A stretch of 64,000 bases of DNA from Sphingopyxis sp. UBA6723 (lineage in GTDB: Bacteria; Pseudomonadota; Alphaproteobacteria; Sphingomonadales; Sphingomonadaceae), in contig NZ_DKIH01000013.1 in the NCBI RefSeq assembly GCF_002454115.1, positions 195,717-259,716 on the forward strand, in the 5' to 3' direction. Made by a program: the position numbers and the translations under genes. Below the pieces are notes generated by a model that was not told the DNA's origin, did no database searches, and was given only the letters and a program-made list of their open reading frames with translations. This document shows positions 42,384 through 51,372 of this stretch, one piece after another; the first letter of the stretch is position 1, and each line of letters opens with the position of its first letter.

Positions 42384-42418
42384 CAAAAATGCCGCCGCGT
42401 TTAGGGGCGCGGCGGCAT
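42384..42418 (-). terminator. Rho-independent terminator after ydbL
   Basis: On the minus strand an 11-base stem (ATGCCGCCGCG/CGCGGCGGCAT, 42389-42418) is followed by TTTTTG. It lies about 36 bases past the ydbL stop and ends the ydbH-ynbE-ydbL transcript before the atp operon. Confidence 0.9.
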
Positions 42419-42453
42419 GTGACGCCCGCGGGCGCCTTTGGAAGACCGAGAGC

Positions 42454-42873
42454 TTACGGGCAGCTGGCGTTGCGCACCGGCGGACTGTCGTCACGCGTCA
42501 GCCAGCGGCCGTCGGGCGCCTGATATTTCTCGCCCGGTTTTGTGTTTGCAATCAGGTTGCAACCGCTGGTGAAGGCAAATTGTTCGACGGTGCTGCCGGT
42601 CGCCTGCGCGCGTTCGGTATAGGCAGCCTTGCGCTTGATATTCAGATCCTGAACCAGCGCCCGGATTGCCGGGGTCGGGGTGCTGGCAAAGCCCAGATAG
42701 CCATCGGGCTGCTCGCCAATCTGGCCCGCGGCGCGCGCCGCGGCATAGGCGGGATCGCGCTGCGCCATCGCAGACGGCACCGCGAGGGCAACGGCGGCGG
42801 TCGCCGCGATCGCGGCCAGCGCCAGTCCGGTCGGTTTCCACATCTTCAAACGCATCATATCATTCCCTGTCAT
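42454..42873 (-). CDS. ydbL: YdbL family protein
   Basis: Periplasmic DUF1318 protein (139 aa). A signal peptide ends AVPSAMAQ. The mature chain has the family core AYAAARAAGQIGEQPDGYLG, AIRALVQDLNIKRKAAYTER and FAFTSGCNLIANTKPGEKYQ, with a C-terminal Cys. E. coli YdbL modulates YdbH-YnbE. ATG 42873 overlaps the ynbE stop (TGATG); an in-frame ATG 15 bases later, preceded by AGGGA, is an alternative. It is the last gene of the three-gene operon. Confidence 0.91.
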   Translation of the reverse strand: MTGNDMMRLKMWKPTGLALAAIAATAAVALAVPSAMAQRDPAYAAARAAGQIGEQPDGYLGFASTPTPAIRALVQDLNIKRKAAYTERAQATGSTVEQFAFTSGCNLIANTKPGEKYQAPDGRWLTRDDSPPVRNASCP

Positions 42874-43088
42874 CAGAATATCTCGCTATTCTGTTCGATG
42901 AGCTTTTTGGCGTCACCATCCAACCTGTACACCACTTCCTGACGAATGTTGATGTTCAGGTTGATTTCGATTGGCTTGTCGGGCGTTTCGATCTGGACGC
43001 AGCCGCTCAGGACTGTCGCACCGATCAGAGCCGCCAGACCGTAACCGACGATGGCCCGCCTCCTTGCTTCTGTCTTGGGTGTGTTCAT
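42873..43088 (-). CDS. ynbE: YnbE-like lipoprotein
   Basis: Small outer-membrane lipoprotein (71 aa) with the lipobox VLSGC at Cys30, then IEINLNINIRQEVVYRLD, the conserved strand that stacks onto the C-terminus of YdbH. In E. coli, YnbE multimers complete the YdbH bridge for phospholipid transport to the outer membrane. The ATG overlaps the ydbH stop as ATGA, and the stop overlaps ydbL. Confidence 0.92.
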   Translation of the reverse strand: MNTPKTEARRRAIVGYGLAALIGATVLSGCVQIETPDKPIEINLNINIRQEVVYRLDGDAKKLIEQNSEIF

Positions 43089-46000
43089 CGCATAGGCTCG
43101 CTTTCTGGAGGCTGAACGGGGGCAGATCGGGCTTTTTCGGCCGCTTCGGCTTCTTCCTGGGCGCGCATCAGCGCGGGCAGATTTTGTTCGATCAGCAGCG
43201 ACGGATCGTAAAATCCTTTCGCCGAAGTCAGCAACTGGCGGAACGGCGCGGTAATCTTCACATTGAACACGAGCGGGATCCTGGCCACGGCATTGGTCAG
43301 GAAATTTCGCGTCGCGCCTTCGCCCTGCCCCACGCCGCCAAAGCGGATGTCGGTCACCATTTCGCCATCGAGATCCCCGTTCAGCACGATCGTGAGATCA
43401 TCATATTTCAGGCTGCGGAGCGCGCCAAAGGCAAAATTGGCGATTACCCCCAGATTGCGGTTCGACAATTCGCCGACATAGGCGAGCGTGCCGCCGCCAG
43501 CGCGCGAATCGATGCGTCCGCCGACAATGCGCCCGCCCAGCCCGCTGAATTCTACGGGCAGTGTCCCGTCGAATTTGCCGGTCGCGTTGATATTGTCGAA
43601 CCCGAAACTTTGCAGGAACACGGCGGCATCAACCCCGACGATGTCAAACGACAGCCGACGCGTCTGCTCGGCGCCAAAGTCGAGCGTCGTCGGGTGGAGC
43701 AACAATTGGCCCCCAGCAAAAGGCCAGCTGCCGCCCTCGACCCGCACCCGATTGTCGCCGAGCAGCTGATATTCGATTTCGCCGTCGAGCACCGGGATGC
43801 CGGGATTGATTTCCCTGATTTTCGCAATCTGGCCGGGCGCCGAGCGCAGCCCGATCAAGTCTTCGAAGGTCAACGTCGACGTCAGCCCGCTCACCGGGCC
43901 GAACGCCGCCGCCAGACTCGCGTCGGCGGTCGCAAAAGTGCCGCGGCTGGTCACGCCGTCGGCAGTCCACGCGATGCGCCCGTCGCCGACGACAGATCCT
44001 TGAACATTGGCGACCACGCCGAGCGCGAGGCTGGTCAGCTGGTCGGGCTGAAACCGCTCGTCGAACCGCAGTTCCTTGACCAGCAAGTCCGCCGAACCGC
44101 TGCTATCGGCCAACCGGTGCCGAATGACGGTATCGAGGATCTTTGTGCCGGTTTGCCTTTCGTTGAAGCCCGCCCTGGCGTCGATCAGCCCATTGGCGAA
44201 GCGCAAAGTCGCGTCATTGCTGACCAACGGCGCAAAGCGCGCCTCCGGCGCTGCATCGGTCAGCAGCAGCCCACCGTTGAGCGTCAGCGCCCCATCGGCC
44301 CAGCGCCATGCGCCACCGATCTCGCCCATATTGAGCGGTACTGCACCAATCTTGCCGCTGGCGCCAACCAGCTCGCCGACCATGCCCTGCGCCGTGGCCC
44401 GTCCGGTGATGCTCTGGGCGCTAAAGCGGGTGACGCTCTCCCCCTCGCCCAGCCGGAAATCGGCGAGCGCGAGCGACCAGCGCATCGCGGTCAGATCGAC
44501 ATTTGCCGGACCGCTGGTCACCGTGAACGGTGAACTACCGCTGGTGCCGCGCAGATTGGTGCCGGGGATGCGAATATAGCCGCGCAGCCCGCCTGGTCCT
44601 GCGCTGAGCAGCGGCGCGCCGGGACGACTGCACAGATTGATCGCGCTTTGGCCAAGCTGGAAACCCGACACGGTGATGCGGCCCGCGCTCACCCGGCTGC
44701 ATCCACCGTCGAGCGCCAGCGCGCCGGTCGGCGCCAGAAAGCCGTTCAGGGGGACGTTCAGCCGCTCGATTCGGCCACCGGCCAACGGCCCCGACAACTC
44801 GGCGCGTGTCGCGAAGCGCAGCAGGCCGGTGCTGTCGCCCGAAAAGCGCACCGGCGCCAGCGCGAGTCGGGCGCCATTCGCCTGATAAGGATCGAGGTTC
44901 GCCAGCCCGGTGATCGATCCGTCACCGCGGCGATCGAGGCTGAGCGAACCCGTCGGCAGGTCGCCGCCGCCAAAACTCCAGCGACCCGTCGCCAGAACCG
45001 CGGGCTGCGCGGCTCCATAAACATAGCTGATGCGGCTGTCGGCGTTGCCGGTAAAGCGCGCGCCGCTCGCGCTCGCCAGTTGCGGCGCGACCAAGTCGAT
45101 GCGTGCCAAATCTGCTTCGCCAGCCAGCGTGAAATCGGCGCTGCCGCCGACATCGGCCAGCATCCGACCGAGTGCGGCGCTGGCTTTGGTCGCCAGCGGC
45201 CCGAGCGGCGTTTCAGCAATGCTGCCGACACTCTCTGTCAGCGCGCGCCGCATTGCCGCGCTGCCGCTGGCCCGTGCAAAGCGGATCTGGCCGTCTAGTT
45301 TCGGTGCGGCGCTACCGACGACACCCTTGGCATTGATGCTCACCATGCCGGCGGCAAAGTCGGCACCGCTGACCCGCGCCATATCGGCGTCCACGTCGAG
45401 CTTGGTGGCCGCCGCGGTGCCTTCAAACTTGGCCAGCAGCCCCAATCGATCCGCCCGCACCGGTCCCGCGACCAGCGCCGCAACGCTGGCGTCAGCCTCA
45501 CCCTTCCAGCTTTGCAAATCTTCCGACAGCGACACGTCGAGCGCCATCTGCGGCGAAGCGGCGGTCACCCTGCCATCGGCGCAGGACAGATTACCCCCGC
45601 GCAAAGGGCCGACGAACTGCGGACGAACATCGCGAACGAGCAAAGTGCCGTAAAAACTGATATCGCGGCCGCGGCATCCGGCAGCCGCAACATCGGGCGC
45701 GACAAGCGCGAGCTTGCCGGTGAAATCGCGGCGCAGATTGCCGCCGCCGTTCAGCGCCGCACCGACATTGCCCCATGGCGTTTCGACCCGCGCCCGGGCA
45801 TCGCGCAGCACGACGGTCAGGTCGGGCAAGGCGAACGGGTCGGTGCTGGCCGGGTCGCGAAACTTGTCGAGCGCACCGAACGACAGCCGGTCGTCGATGA
45901 AACGGCCATAAAGCCGGACGCCCTCAGCGCGGATTTCGGTGACATACGGGCCGGACCAGCCATAGCCCAACAGCACTTCGACCTTTTTTGCCGTCAGATC

Positions 46001-46252
46001 GGGATTGGCGGGATCGCCGATGACGACGTTCGACAGCCGCTCGCTGCGGAAACCGATCGCATCAATCTGATAATGTGCGGGTACGCCGCGGCTGCCGAGC
46101 TGATCGGTGATGAAGCGATCGGCAATCGGCTCGCGCGCTATCCACACCCCGGCGATCACCACGATAACGGCGCCTGCGGTCATCCAGCGCTTCTTGAACA
46201 GCACCGTCCGGTGATGCCATTTGCGCCGCGGCGCCTCCCCTGCGTCAATCAT
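43085..46252 (-). CDS. ydbH: YdbH family intermembrane phospholipid-transport protein
   Basis: AsmA-like bridge protein of 1055 aa. An N-terminal membrane anchor (residues about 24-39, MTAGAVIVVIAGVWIA) is followed by a very long beta-rich chain of repeating amphipathic strands that would form a hydrophobic groove across the periplasm. C-terminal strands such as GNLDGEMVTDIRFGGVGQG are the conserved YdbH end. With TamB and YhdP, E. coli YdbH moves phospholipids to the outer membrane. The downstream ynbE and ydbL genes overlap it. It is longer than the E. coli protein of about 880 residues. Confidence 0.92.
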   Translation of the reverse strand: MIDAGEAPRRKWHHRTVLFKKRWMTAGAVIVVIAGVWIAREPIADRFITDQLGSRGVPAHYQIDAIGFRSERLSNVVIGDPANPDLTAKKVEVLLGYGWSGPYVTEIRAEGVRLYGRFIDDRLSFGALDKFRDPASTDPFALPDLTVVLRDARARVETPWGNVGAALNGGGNLRRDFTGKLALVAPDVAAAGCRGRDISFYGTLLVRDVRPQFVGPLRGGNLSCADGRVTAASPQMALDVSLSEDLQSWKGEADASVAALVAGPVRADRLGLLAKFEGTAAATKLDVDADMARVSGADFAAGMVSINAKGVVGSAAPKLDGQIRFARASGSAAMRRALTESVGSIAETPLGPLATKASAALGRMLADVGGSADFTLAGEADLARIDLVAPQLASASGARFTGNADSRISYVYGAAQPAVLATGRWSFGGGDLPTGSLSLDRRGDGSITGLANLDPYQANGARLALAPVRFSGDSTGLLRFATRAELSGPLAGGRIERLNVPLNGFLAPTGALALDGGCSRVSAGRITVSGFQLGQSAINLCSRPGAPLLSAGPGGLRGYIRIPGTNLRGTSGSSPFTVTSGPANVDLTAMRWSLALADFRLGEGESVTRFSAQSITGRATAQGMVGELVGASGKIGAVPLNMGEIGGAWRWADGALTLNGGLLLTDAAPEARFAPLVSNDATLRFANGLIDARAGFNERQTGTKILDTVIRHRLADSSGSADLLVKELRFDERFQPDQLTSLALGVVANVQGSVVGDGRIAWTADGVTSRGTFATADASLAAAFGPVSGLTSTLTFEDLIGLRSAPGQIAKIREINPGIPVLDGEIEYQLLGDNRVRVEGGSWPFAGGQLLLHPTTLDFGAEQTRRLSFDIVGVDAAVFLQSFGFDNINATGKFDGTLPVEFSGLGGRIVGGRIDSRAGGGTLAYVGELSNRNLGVIANFAFGALRSLKYDDLTIVLNGDLDGEMVTDIRFGGVGQGEGATRNFLTNAVARIPLVFNVKITAPFRQLLTSAKGFYDPSLLIEQNLPALMRAQEEAEAAEKARSAPVQPPESEPMR

Positions 46253-46455
46253 GGCAATGCCGCAACGCGCCGGAATTATCGCATGATCGCAGGGCGGCAG
46301 CTGACGTCATGGCGTTCAATTCGTCCCTCGACCCGCGGGTTTCCATCAGAGCAACGCCAGAAATCCTGTTTCGCTGCAACAAATTGGTCCGGATCGCCAT
46401 CATCGGTGTCCTATGCCCGTTGAGTGCGCCTCACAAGGCGGTTATTCGGACAGCG

Positions 46456-47154
46456 ATGGCCGATGCCGACACGCCCGCTCCTCCCCCCGACCATGCGGGC
46501 CACCGCGCGCGTTTGCGCGGTCGGCTGCTTGGCGGCGACGCTGACGGAATGGCGGATTATGAGCTGGTCGAATATCTGCTGGCCCTCGCCATCCCGCGCC
46601 GCGATACCAAGCCGCTGGCAAAGGCGCTGCTGCGTGAATTCGGCTCGCTGGCCCAGCTGGTCAGCGCCGATCCTGAATCGTTGCGCCGGGTCGATGGCTT
46701 GGGCGACACCGGAATTGCGGCGCTGAAGATCGTACATGCCACCGTTCTGCGGCTGCTCAAGGGTGAATTTCGTGACAAGCCGCTGTTGTCGAGCTGGGAT
46801 GCGTTGATCGATTGGCTGCGCGCCGACATGGGGCCGCTCGATATCGAGCGCGTCCGCGTCCTGTACCTCAATTCGCGCAACATGCTGATTCGCGACGAAC
46901 TCGCGAGCGAGGGGTCGATCGACCAGTCGGCGATTTATGTTCGTGAGGTCGTCAAGCGCGCGCTGGAGCTTGGCGCATCGGCGATCATTCTTGTTCACGA
47001 CCACCCCAGCGGCAGCCCCGAACCCAGCCGTCAGGATATCACCATGACCCGCGATATTGCCGATGCCGCGAGCCGGCTCGGCATCGCGCTGCACGATCAT
47101 ATTGTCATCGGCGGATCCGAATTCCGCAGCTTTCGCGCCATGGGACTTTTGTAA
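46456..47154 (+). CDS. radC: RadC family JAMM-domain protein
   Basis: A 232-residue protein with a helix-hairpin-helix N-terminal part (RRVDGLGDTGIAALKIV) and a C-terminal JAB1/MPN metalloprotease-like domain with His181, His183, Ser186 and Asp194 in HDHPSGSPEPSRQD. RadC's cellular role is unsettled; the old recombination-repair claim was withdrawn. ATG 46456 begins MADADTPAPPPDHAGHRARL; the longer open frame upstream lacks homology. It is divergent from ydbH. Confidence 0.93.
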   Translation: MADADTPAPPPDHAGHRARLRGRLLGGDADGMADYELVEYLLALAIPRRDTKPLAKALLREFGSLAQLVSADPESLRRVDGLGDTGIAALKIVHATVLRLLKGEFRDKPLLSSWDALIDWLRADMGPLDIERVRVLYLNSRNMLIRDELASEGSIDQSAIYVREVVKRALELGASAIILVHDHPSGSPEPSRQDITMTRDIADAASRLGIALHDHIVIGGSEFRSFRAMGLL

Positions 47155-47230
47155 CGCACAAAATTTCGGGCGCGCAAACCGATACAGCCGCCGGATCGCT
47201 CCGACGGCTGCACCACCTCGCGCGTGGCGG

Positions 47231-47695
47231 TTAAGCGCCGCGCGACAGGAACCCGGTAAGCTCGGTCTTGTTGACCGCGCCCGATTTGTCACCATCGGCG
47301 GCGGCGAAGGCCTGACCGATCCACGTTTTCATATCGGCCGATTCAGGATCGACACCCGGCTCGGTCGCGGCCCGGAGCTTTTTCATCCATGCCGCAAATT
47401 CGGCTTCATTCAGATCACCATTCGTGTCTGCATCGTAAGTCGGAAACTCCGCTTCCACGATCTGCGCGATCTGGGCCGGCGTTGCCGCAGCGCCCGAAGG
47501 GGCCGGTTCCGCTGCTGCCGGGGGCGCCGACGCATCCGGCGCAGGTGCCGGGCTGGTCGGCGTCGTCGGGCTTGAGCTGGGAGCCGGTTCACTTGCGGCG
47601 GGCGGCGCCATTGGGTCTGCGGCCGGAGCGGTGGTCTGGGCCAGCGCCGGGAAACTCACGGCAGCGGCGCCGATCAAAAGCATCTGTTTCAACAT
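47231..47695 (-). CDS. Secreted EF-hand domain protein
   Basis: A 154-residue exported protein. The leader MLKQMLLIGAAAVSFPALAQ is followed by a Pro/Ala/Ser-rich linker (about residues 22-72) and two EF-hand calcium loops: DADTNGDLNEAEF at about 88-100 and DGDKSGAVNKTEL at about 134-146. AGGAG precedes the ATG. The leader is almost identical to that of the next gene upstream, so the two genes arose by duplication of the 5' part or whole gene. Role unknown; calcium binding is inferred from the loops. Confidence 0.85.
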   Translation of the reverse strand: MLKQMLLIGAAAVSFPALAQTTAPAADPMAPPAASEPAPSSSPTTPTSPAPAPDASAPPAAAEPAPSGAAATPAQIAQIVEAEFPTYDADTNGDLNEAEFAAWMKKLRAATEPGVDPESADMKTWIGQAFAAADGDKSGAVNKTELTGFLSRGA

Positions 47696-47725
47696 CGTCG
47701 TTCTCCTAAATCATTCGTTGGGTTG

Positions 47726-48022
47726 TTATTCCGGGTCCGGTTCGGGGGTGGGTTCGGGCTCCGGAGCAGGCTGGTCAGCCGGCGGCTTCGGCTCGGCTGC
47801 CGGCGGTGTTTCGGTCGGCATGGCGTCCTCGGTCGGGGCCGTGTCGTCCGTCGGGTTGGCATCGTCGGCGGGCTTTTTATCCGGCGTCGGTGCCGTGGTA
47901 TCGGTGGGGGCGGGCGGCGTCTGACTGGTGGGCGCCGGTTCCTCACCCGTCGGCGCAGTCGTCTGCGCTAACGCCGGGAAGCTGACGGCCGCCGCGCCGA
48001 TCAAAAGCATTTGTTTCAACAC
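47726..48022 (-). CDS. Small secreted Pro/Asp/Glu/Thr-rich protein
   Basis: A 98-residue frame with GTG start 48022 and AAGGAGA upstream. Residues 1-22 repeat the leader of the EF-hand gene (LKQMLLIGAAAVSFPALAQT). The mature part is low complexity (PTDDTAPTEDAMPTETPP, PAPEPEPTPEPDPE) and highly acidic, with no EF-hand. It could be a disordered periplasmic protein. It lies 30 bases before the EF-hand gene on the same strand and is divergent from purB. Function unknown. Confidence 0.7.
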   Translation of the reverse strand: MLKQMLLIGAAAVSFPALAQTTAPTGEEPAPTSQTPPAPTDTTAPTPDKKPADDANPTDDTAPTEDAMPTETPPAAEPKPPADQPAPEPEPTPEPDPE

Positions 48023-48221
48023 AGAATTTCTCCTTTCGCGGCGACTTTTTGGGTGTTTGCGACCCGTCGCCTTGTTAGTGGGGCACAGGAGCAACCCGCC
48101 GAATTCCGTCATGGTTGCGGTATCGCAGGGTTTGGTGAAACGGCCTGTCCCTGCTAGGGGGCGGCCCGTCACGGTTCCGCTGCGATTCCGCGACAGAGCG
48201 CCCTACAAGGAAGGAAATTCA

Positions 48222-49538
48222 ATGGTTCCGCGTTACGCCCGGCCAGACATGACCGCGATCTGGTCGGCCGAAAATCGGTTTCGCATATGGTTCGAGATCG
48301 AAGCGCACGCGACCGACGCCCTTGCCGAGCTTGGAACCGTTCCCAAATCCGCCGCGAAAGCCTTGTGGGACTGGTGGGCCACCAAGCCCGTCATCGATGT
48401 CGCCGCAATCGACGCGATCGAGGCGGTAACGAAGCACGACGTCATCGCCTTTCTAACTTGGGTGTCCGAAAATGTCGGCGAAGAAGCGCGCTTCATGCAT
48501 CAGGGCATGACAAGCTCGGATGTGCTCGACACCTGCCTGGCCGTTCAATTGGCGCAGGCGGCAGACCTGTTGATCGCCGACCTCGACGCGCTGCTCGCCG
48601 CAATCAAGCGCCGTGCCATTGAACATAGACTGACCCCGACGATCGGCCGCAGCCACGGCATCCACGCCGAACCCGTTACCTTCGGTCTGAAACTGGCGCA
48701 GGCCTATGCCGAGTTCGACCGCTGCAAGGCGCGCCTGATCGCCGCCCGCGCCGAAGTCGCCACTTGCGCCATCTCTGGCGCGGTCGGCACCTTCGCCAAC
48801 ATCGACCCGCGGGTCGAGGCGCATGTTGCGGCGAAACTGGGCTTAGCGATCGAACCGGTCTCGACGCAGGTTATTCCGCGCGACCGTCACGCAATGTTCT
48901 TTGCCACGCTCGGCGTCGTCGCCGGCTCGATCGAACGCCTCGCGACCGAAGTCCGCCATTTGCAGCGCACCGAAGTGCTGGAGGCCGAGGAGTATTTCGC
49001 GCCGGGGCAAAAGGGTTCGTCGGCGATGCCGCACAAGCGCAACCCGATCCTGACCGAAAACCTCACCGGCCTTGCGCGGATGGTGCGCAGCGCGGTGGTC
49101 CCGGCGCTGGAGAATGTCGCGCTGTGGCACGAGCGTGACATCAGCCATTCGTCCGTCGAACGCTTCATCGGCCCCGACGCGACGATCACGCTCGATTTTG
49201 CGCTCGGGCGTTTGACCGGGGTGATCGACAAGCTGTTGATCTATCCCGAACGGATGCAGAAGAACCTCGATCGCATGGGCGGTCTGGTGCATTCGCAGCG
49301 CGTGCTGCTGGCACTGACGCAGGCGGGCGCGAGCCGCGAGGACAGCTATCTGCTGGTCCAGCGCAATGCCATGCGGGTGTGGGAAAGCGACGGACAATTG
49401 TCGCTGCTCGAACTGCTCAAGGCCGACGCCGACGTCACCGCGCGACTGTCCGATGCACAGCTGACGGAACTTTTCGACCTCGGATATCATATGAAGCATG
49501 TCGACACGATTTTCGATCGCGTCTTCGGCGCGGCATAG
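48222..49538 (+). CDS. purB: Adenylosuccinate lyase
   Basis: Purine biosynthesis enzyme that cleaves SAICAR and adenylosuccinate to release fumarate. The 438-residue protein starts [20 protein letters not shown] (ATG 48222, AAGGAAGG upstream). It carries the fumarase-superfamily motifs [25 protein letters not shown], the signature loop [11 protein letters not shown] with the flexible catalytic serine, and [14 protein letters not shown]. Longer upstream frame extensions are not used, because the homology begins here. It is transcribed away from the small secreted proteins. Confidence 0.96.
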   Translation: MVPRYARPDMTAIWSAENRFRIWFEIEAHATDALAELGTVPKSAAKALWDWWATKPVIDVAAIDAIEAVTKHDVIAFLTWVSENVGEEARFMHQGMTSSDVLDTCLAVQLAQAADLLIADLDALLAAIKRRAIEHRLTPTIGRSHGIHAEPVTFGLKLAQAYAEFDRCKARLIAARAEVATCAISGAVGTFANIDPRVEAHVAAKLGLAIEPVSTQVIPRDRHAMFFATLGVVAGSIERLATEVRHLQRTEVLEAEEYFAPGQKGSSAMPHKRNPILTENLTGLARMVRSAVVPALENVALWHERDISHSSVERFIGPDATITLDFALGRLTGVIDKLLIYPERMQKNLDRMGGLVHSQRVLLALTQAGASREDSYLLVQRNAMRVWESDGQLSLLELLKADADVTARLSDAQLTELFDLGYHMKHVDTIFDRVFGAA

Positions 49539-49603
49539 CCGGACTGGAAAGCCGCGCCAATCTGGCTTAGGGTCGAAATCGACCGACAGAGGAGCATGGA
49601 CTA

Positions 49604-49957
49604 GTGGGAATTCTGCGGACGATCATCTGGGTTTTGCTGACCGCAATCCTGGTCATTTTTGCCATGGCCAACTGGCTCGCCGTCACCGTGACCATCTGGC
49701 CGGGCCAAGTGCTCGACACCAAATTGCCGGTGCTGATCCTAGCATCTTTCCTGATCGGCAGTGTGCCGATGTGGATCGCGCTGCGCACGACCCGCTGGTC
49801 GCTCAAGCGTCGCCTCGACGCCAGCGAGCGCCAGCTCGCGGACATGCGCGCGCTCGCCAACCGCCCCGTCGAGCCCGCAACGGTGGTGACGCCTGCATCT
49901 GCTCCGGCACCGACCACCGGAACTGCATCCCCCACCCTGCCACTGGACATTCCATGA
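49604..49957 (+). CDS. LapA (DUF1049) domain-containing protein
   Basis: Small inner-membrane protein (117 aa) with two N-terminal helices (RTIIWVLLTAILVIFAMANW and LPVLILASFLIGSVPMWIAL) and a cytoplasmic coil, SLKRRLDASERQLADMRAL. In enterobacteria, LapA helps couple LPS synthesis to LpxC degradation. The proline-rich tail is typical of alphaproteobacterial members. The start is GTG 49604 with GAGGAG upstream. The stop overlaps the pyrF start as ATGA. It heads the pyrF-trp-accD-folC run. Confidence 0.88.
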   Translation: MGILRTIIWVLLTAILVIFAMANWLAVTVTIWPGQVLDTKLPVLILASFLIGSVPMWIALRTTRWSLKRRLDASERQLADMRALANRPVEPATVVTPASAPAPTTGTASPTLPLDIP

Positions 49958-50628
49958 GCTCACCGCTTTATCTCGCCATCGACCATCCCCACCTCGACGC
50001 CGCCGTGACGCTGGCGCAAAAGGTGCGGCATCATGTTGGCGGGTTGAAGTTGGGCCTCGAATTCTTCTGCGCTAACGGCCATCATGGCGTGCACGAAATG
50101 GCGAAGCTTGGCTTGCCGATCTTCCTCGACCTCAAGCTGCACGATATTCCCAATACCGTTGCCAAAGCGATCCAGGCGTTGCGCCCGCTCGAACCCGCGA
50201 TCCTGACCGTGCACGCCGCGGGCGGCCGCGCGATGCTGGAGGAAGCGAAAGCGGTAGCGGGGCTGAATACCAAGGTGGTCGCGGTGACCGTGCTGACCAG
50301 CCTCGACGCGCCCGACCTCGACGACATCGGCGTCGGCGGCACGCCGCACGATCAGGTCGTCCGTCTCGCCGCGCTGGCACGCGAATCCGGGCTCGACGGC
50401 ATCGTTTGCTCGGGTCAGGAAGTGAAATCGGCGCGCAAGGCGTGGCCAGGCGGTTTCTTCGTCGTTCCGGGAGTGCGTCCCTCGAACGGCAGCGCGGGCG
50501 ACCAGAAACGGGTCGTCACCCCGGCGCAGGCGATGGCTGACGGCGCATCGATCCTGGTGGTCGGCCGCCCGATCAGCCAGTCGCCCGACCCCGACCTTGC
50601 GGCGCGCGAGATCGAAGCGACGCTTTAA
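49954..50628 (+). CDS. pyrF: Orotidine-5'-phosphate decarboxylase
   Basis: Catalyses the last step of UMP synthesis. The 224-residue TIM barrel contains LAIDHPHLDAAVTL, LGLEFF, and the catalytic signature FLDLKLHDIPNTVAKA with its Asp-Lys-Asp network, then VPGVRPSNGSAGDQKRVVTP as the phosphate loop. ATG 49954 overlaps the lapA-like stop. A palindromic repeat follows before trpF. Confidence 0.96.
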   Translation: MSSPLYLAIDHPHLDAAVTLAQKVRHHVGGLKLGLEFFCANGHHGVHEMAKLGLPIFLDLKLHDIPNTVAKAIQALRPLEPAILTVHAAGGRAMLEEAKAVAGLNTKVVAVTVLTSLDAPDLDDIGVGGTPHDQVVRLAALARESGLDGIVCSGQEVKSARKAWPGGFFVVPGVRPSNGSAGDQKRVVTPAQAMADGASILVVGRPISQSPDPDLAAREIEATL

Positions 50629-50642
50629 GCACCTCCCCATTT

Positions 50643-50724
50643 CCCGTTCGTGTCGAGCGAAGTCGAGACACCCGTCTGAATAACGATTGTCGAGGGACAT
50701 CTCGACTTCGCTCGATGCGAACGG
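50643..50724. repeat. Intergenic palindromic repeat (TCGAGCGAAGTCGAGA type)
   Basis: CCCGTTCGTGTCGAGCGAAG (50643 on) is the imperfect reverse complement of CTTCGCTCGATGCGAACGG (ending 50724). It occupies the pyrF-trpF gap and belongs to the same family as the repeat at 55762-55840. Confidence 0.8.
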
Positions 50725-50742
50725 ATAGCTTGAGATTATACC

Positions 50743-51372
50743 ATGTCCCTCCTCGTCAAAATCTGTGGCCTTTCCACCCCCGAAACCGTTGACGCCGCCA
50801 TCGAACAGGGCGCCACGCACATCGGCCTCGTCCATTTTGAGCCAAGCCCGCGCCACGTTGATCTCAAGACGGCTGCCGAATTGCGCAAACGCGCCGGGCG
50901 TCACGTTCAGGTCGCTCTGTTGCTCGTCAATGCGTCACAGCAGCTGACCGGAGAGGCGCTAGCCGCGGTGCGTCCCGACATCATCCAGTTTCACGGCAAC
51001 GAAAGCCCCGAATGGCTCGCCGTGGTCAAGCGGATCGCGCCCGCACAGGTCTGGAAGGCCGTCGGCCTAAAGGACGCCGGGACGCTGGAGCGGGTCCAGA
51101 AATATCAGGGGGCCGCCGACCGCATCCTGTTCGATGCCCCCGCAGCAGCGCTTCCCGGCGGGACCGGCACGCGTTTCGACTGGTCGCTGCTTCAAAATCA
51201 TCGTCACACCATGGATTGGGGCGTTGCGGGCGGCCTGACCCCCGCGAACGTGGCCGAAGCGATCGCCGCGACCGGCGCGCCGCTGGTCGACGTGTCGTCA
51301 GGCGTCGAAAGCGCCCCGGGCGTTAAGGATGTGGACAAGATCGCCGCTTTCCTTAAAGCGGCGCGGTCATGA
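50743..51372 (+). CDS. trpF: Phosphoribosylanthranilate isomerase
   Basis: Amadori rearrangement step of tryptophan synthesis. The 209-residue barrel has the TrpF signature [19 protein letters not shown] with the catalytic Cys, [28 protein letters not shown] with the catalytic Asp, and a phosphate-binding end [10 protein letters not shown] and [14 protein letters not shown]. The stop overlaps the trpB start by four bases (ATGA). Confidence 0.96.
   Translation: MSLLVKICGLSTPETVDAAIEQGATHIGLVHFEPSPRHVDLKTAAELRKRAGRHVQVALLLVNASQQLTGEALAAVRPDIIQFHGNESPEWLAVVKRIAPAQVWKAVGLKDAGTLERVQKYQGAADRILFDAPAAALPGGTGTRFDWSLLQNHRHTMDWGVAGGLTPANVAEAIAATGAPLVDVSSGVESAPGVKDVDKIAAFLKAARS

Noticed and set aside
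47155..48222. The two matching leader regions as a mobile-element duplication
   Set aside because: No inverted ends, target duplication or transposase is visible; the similarity is limited to the leader region.
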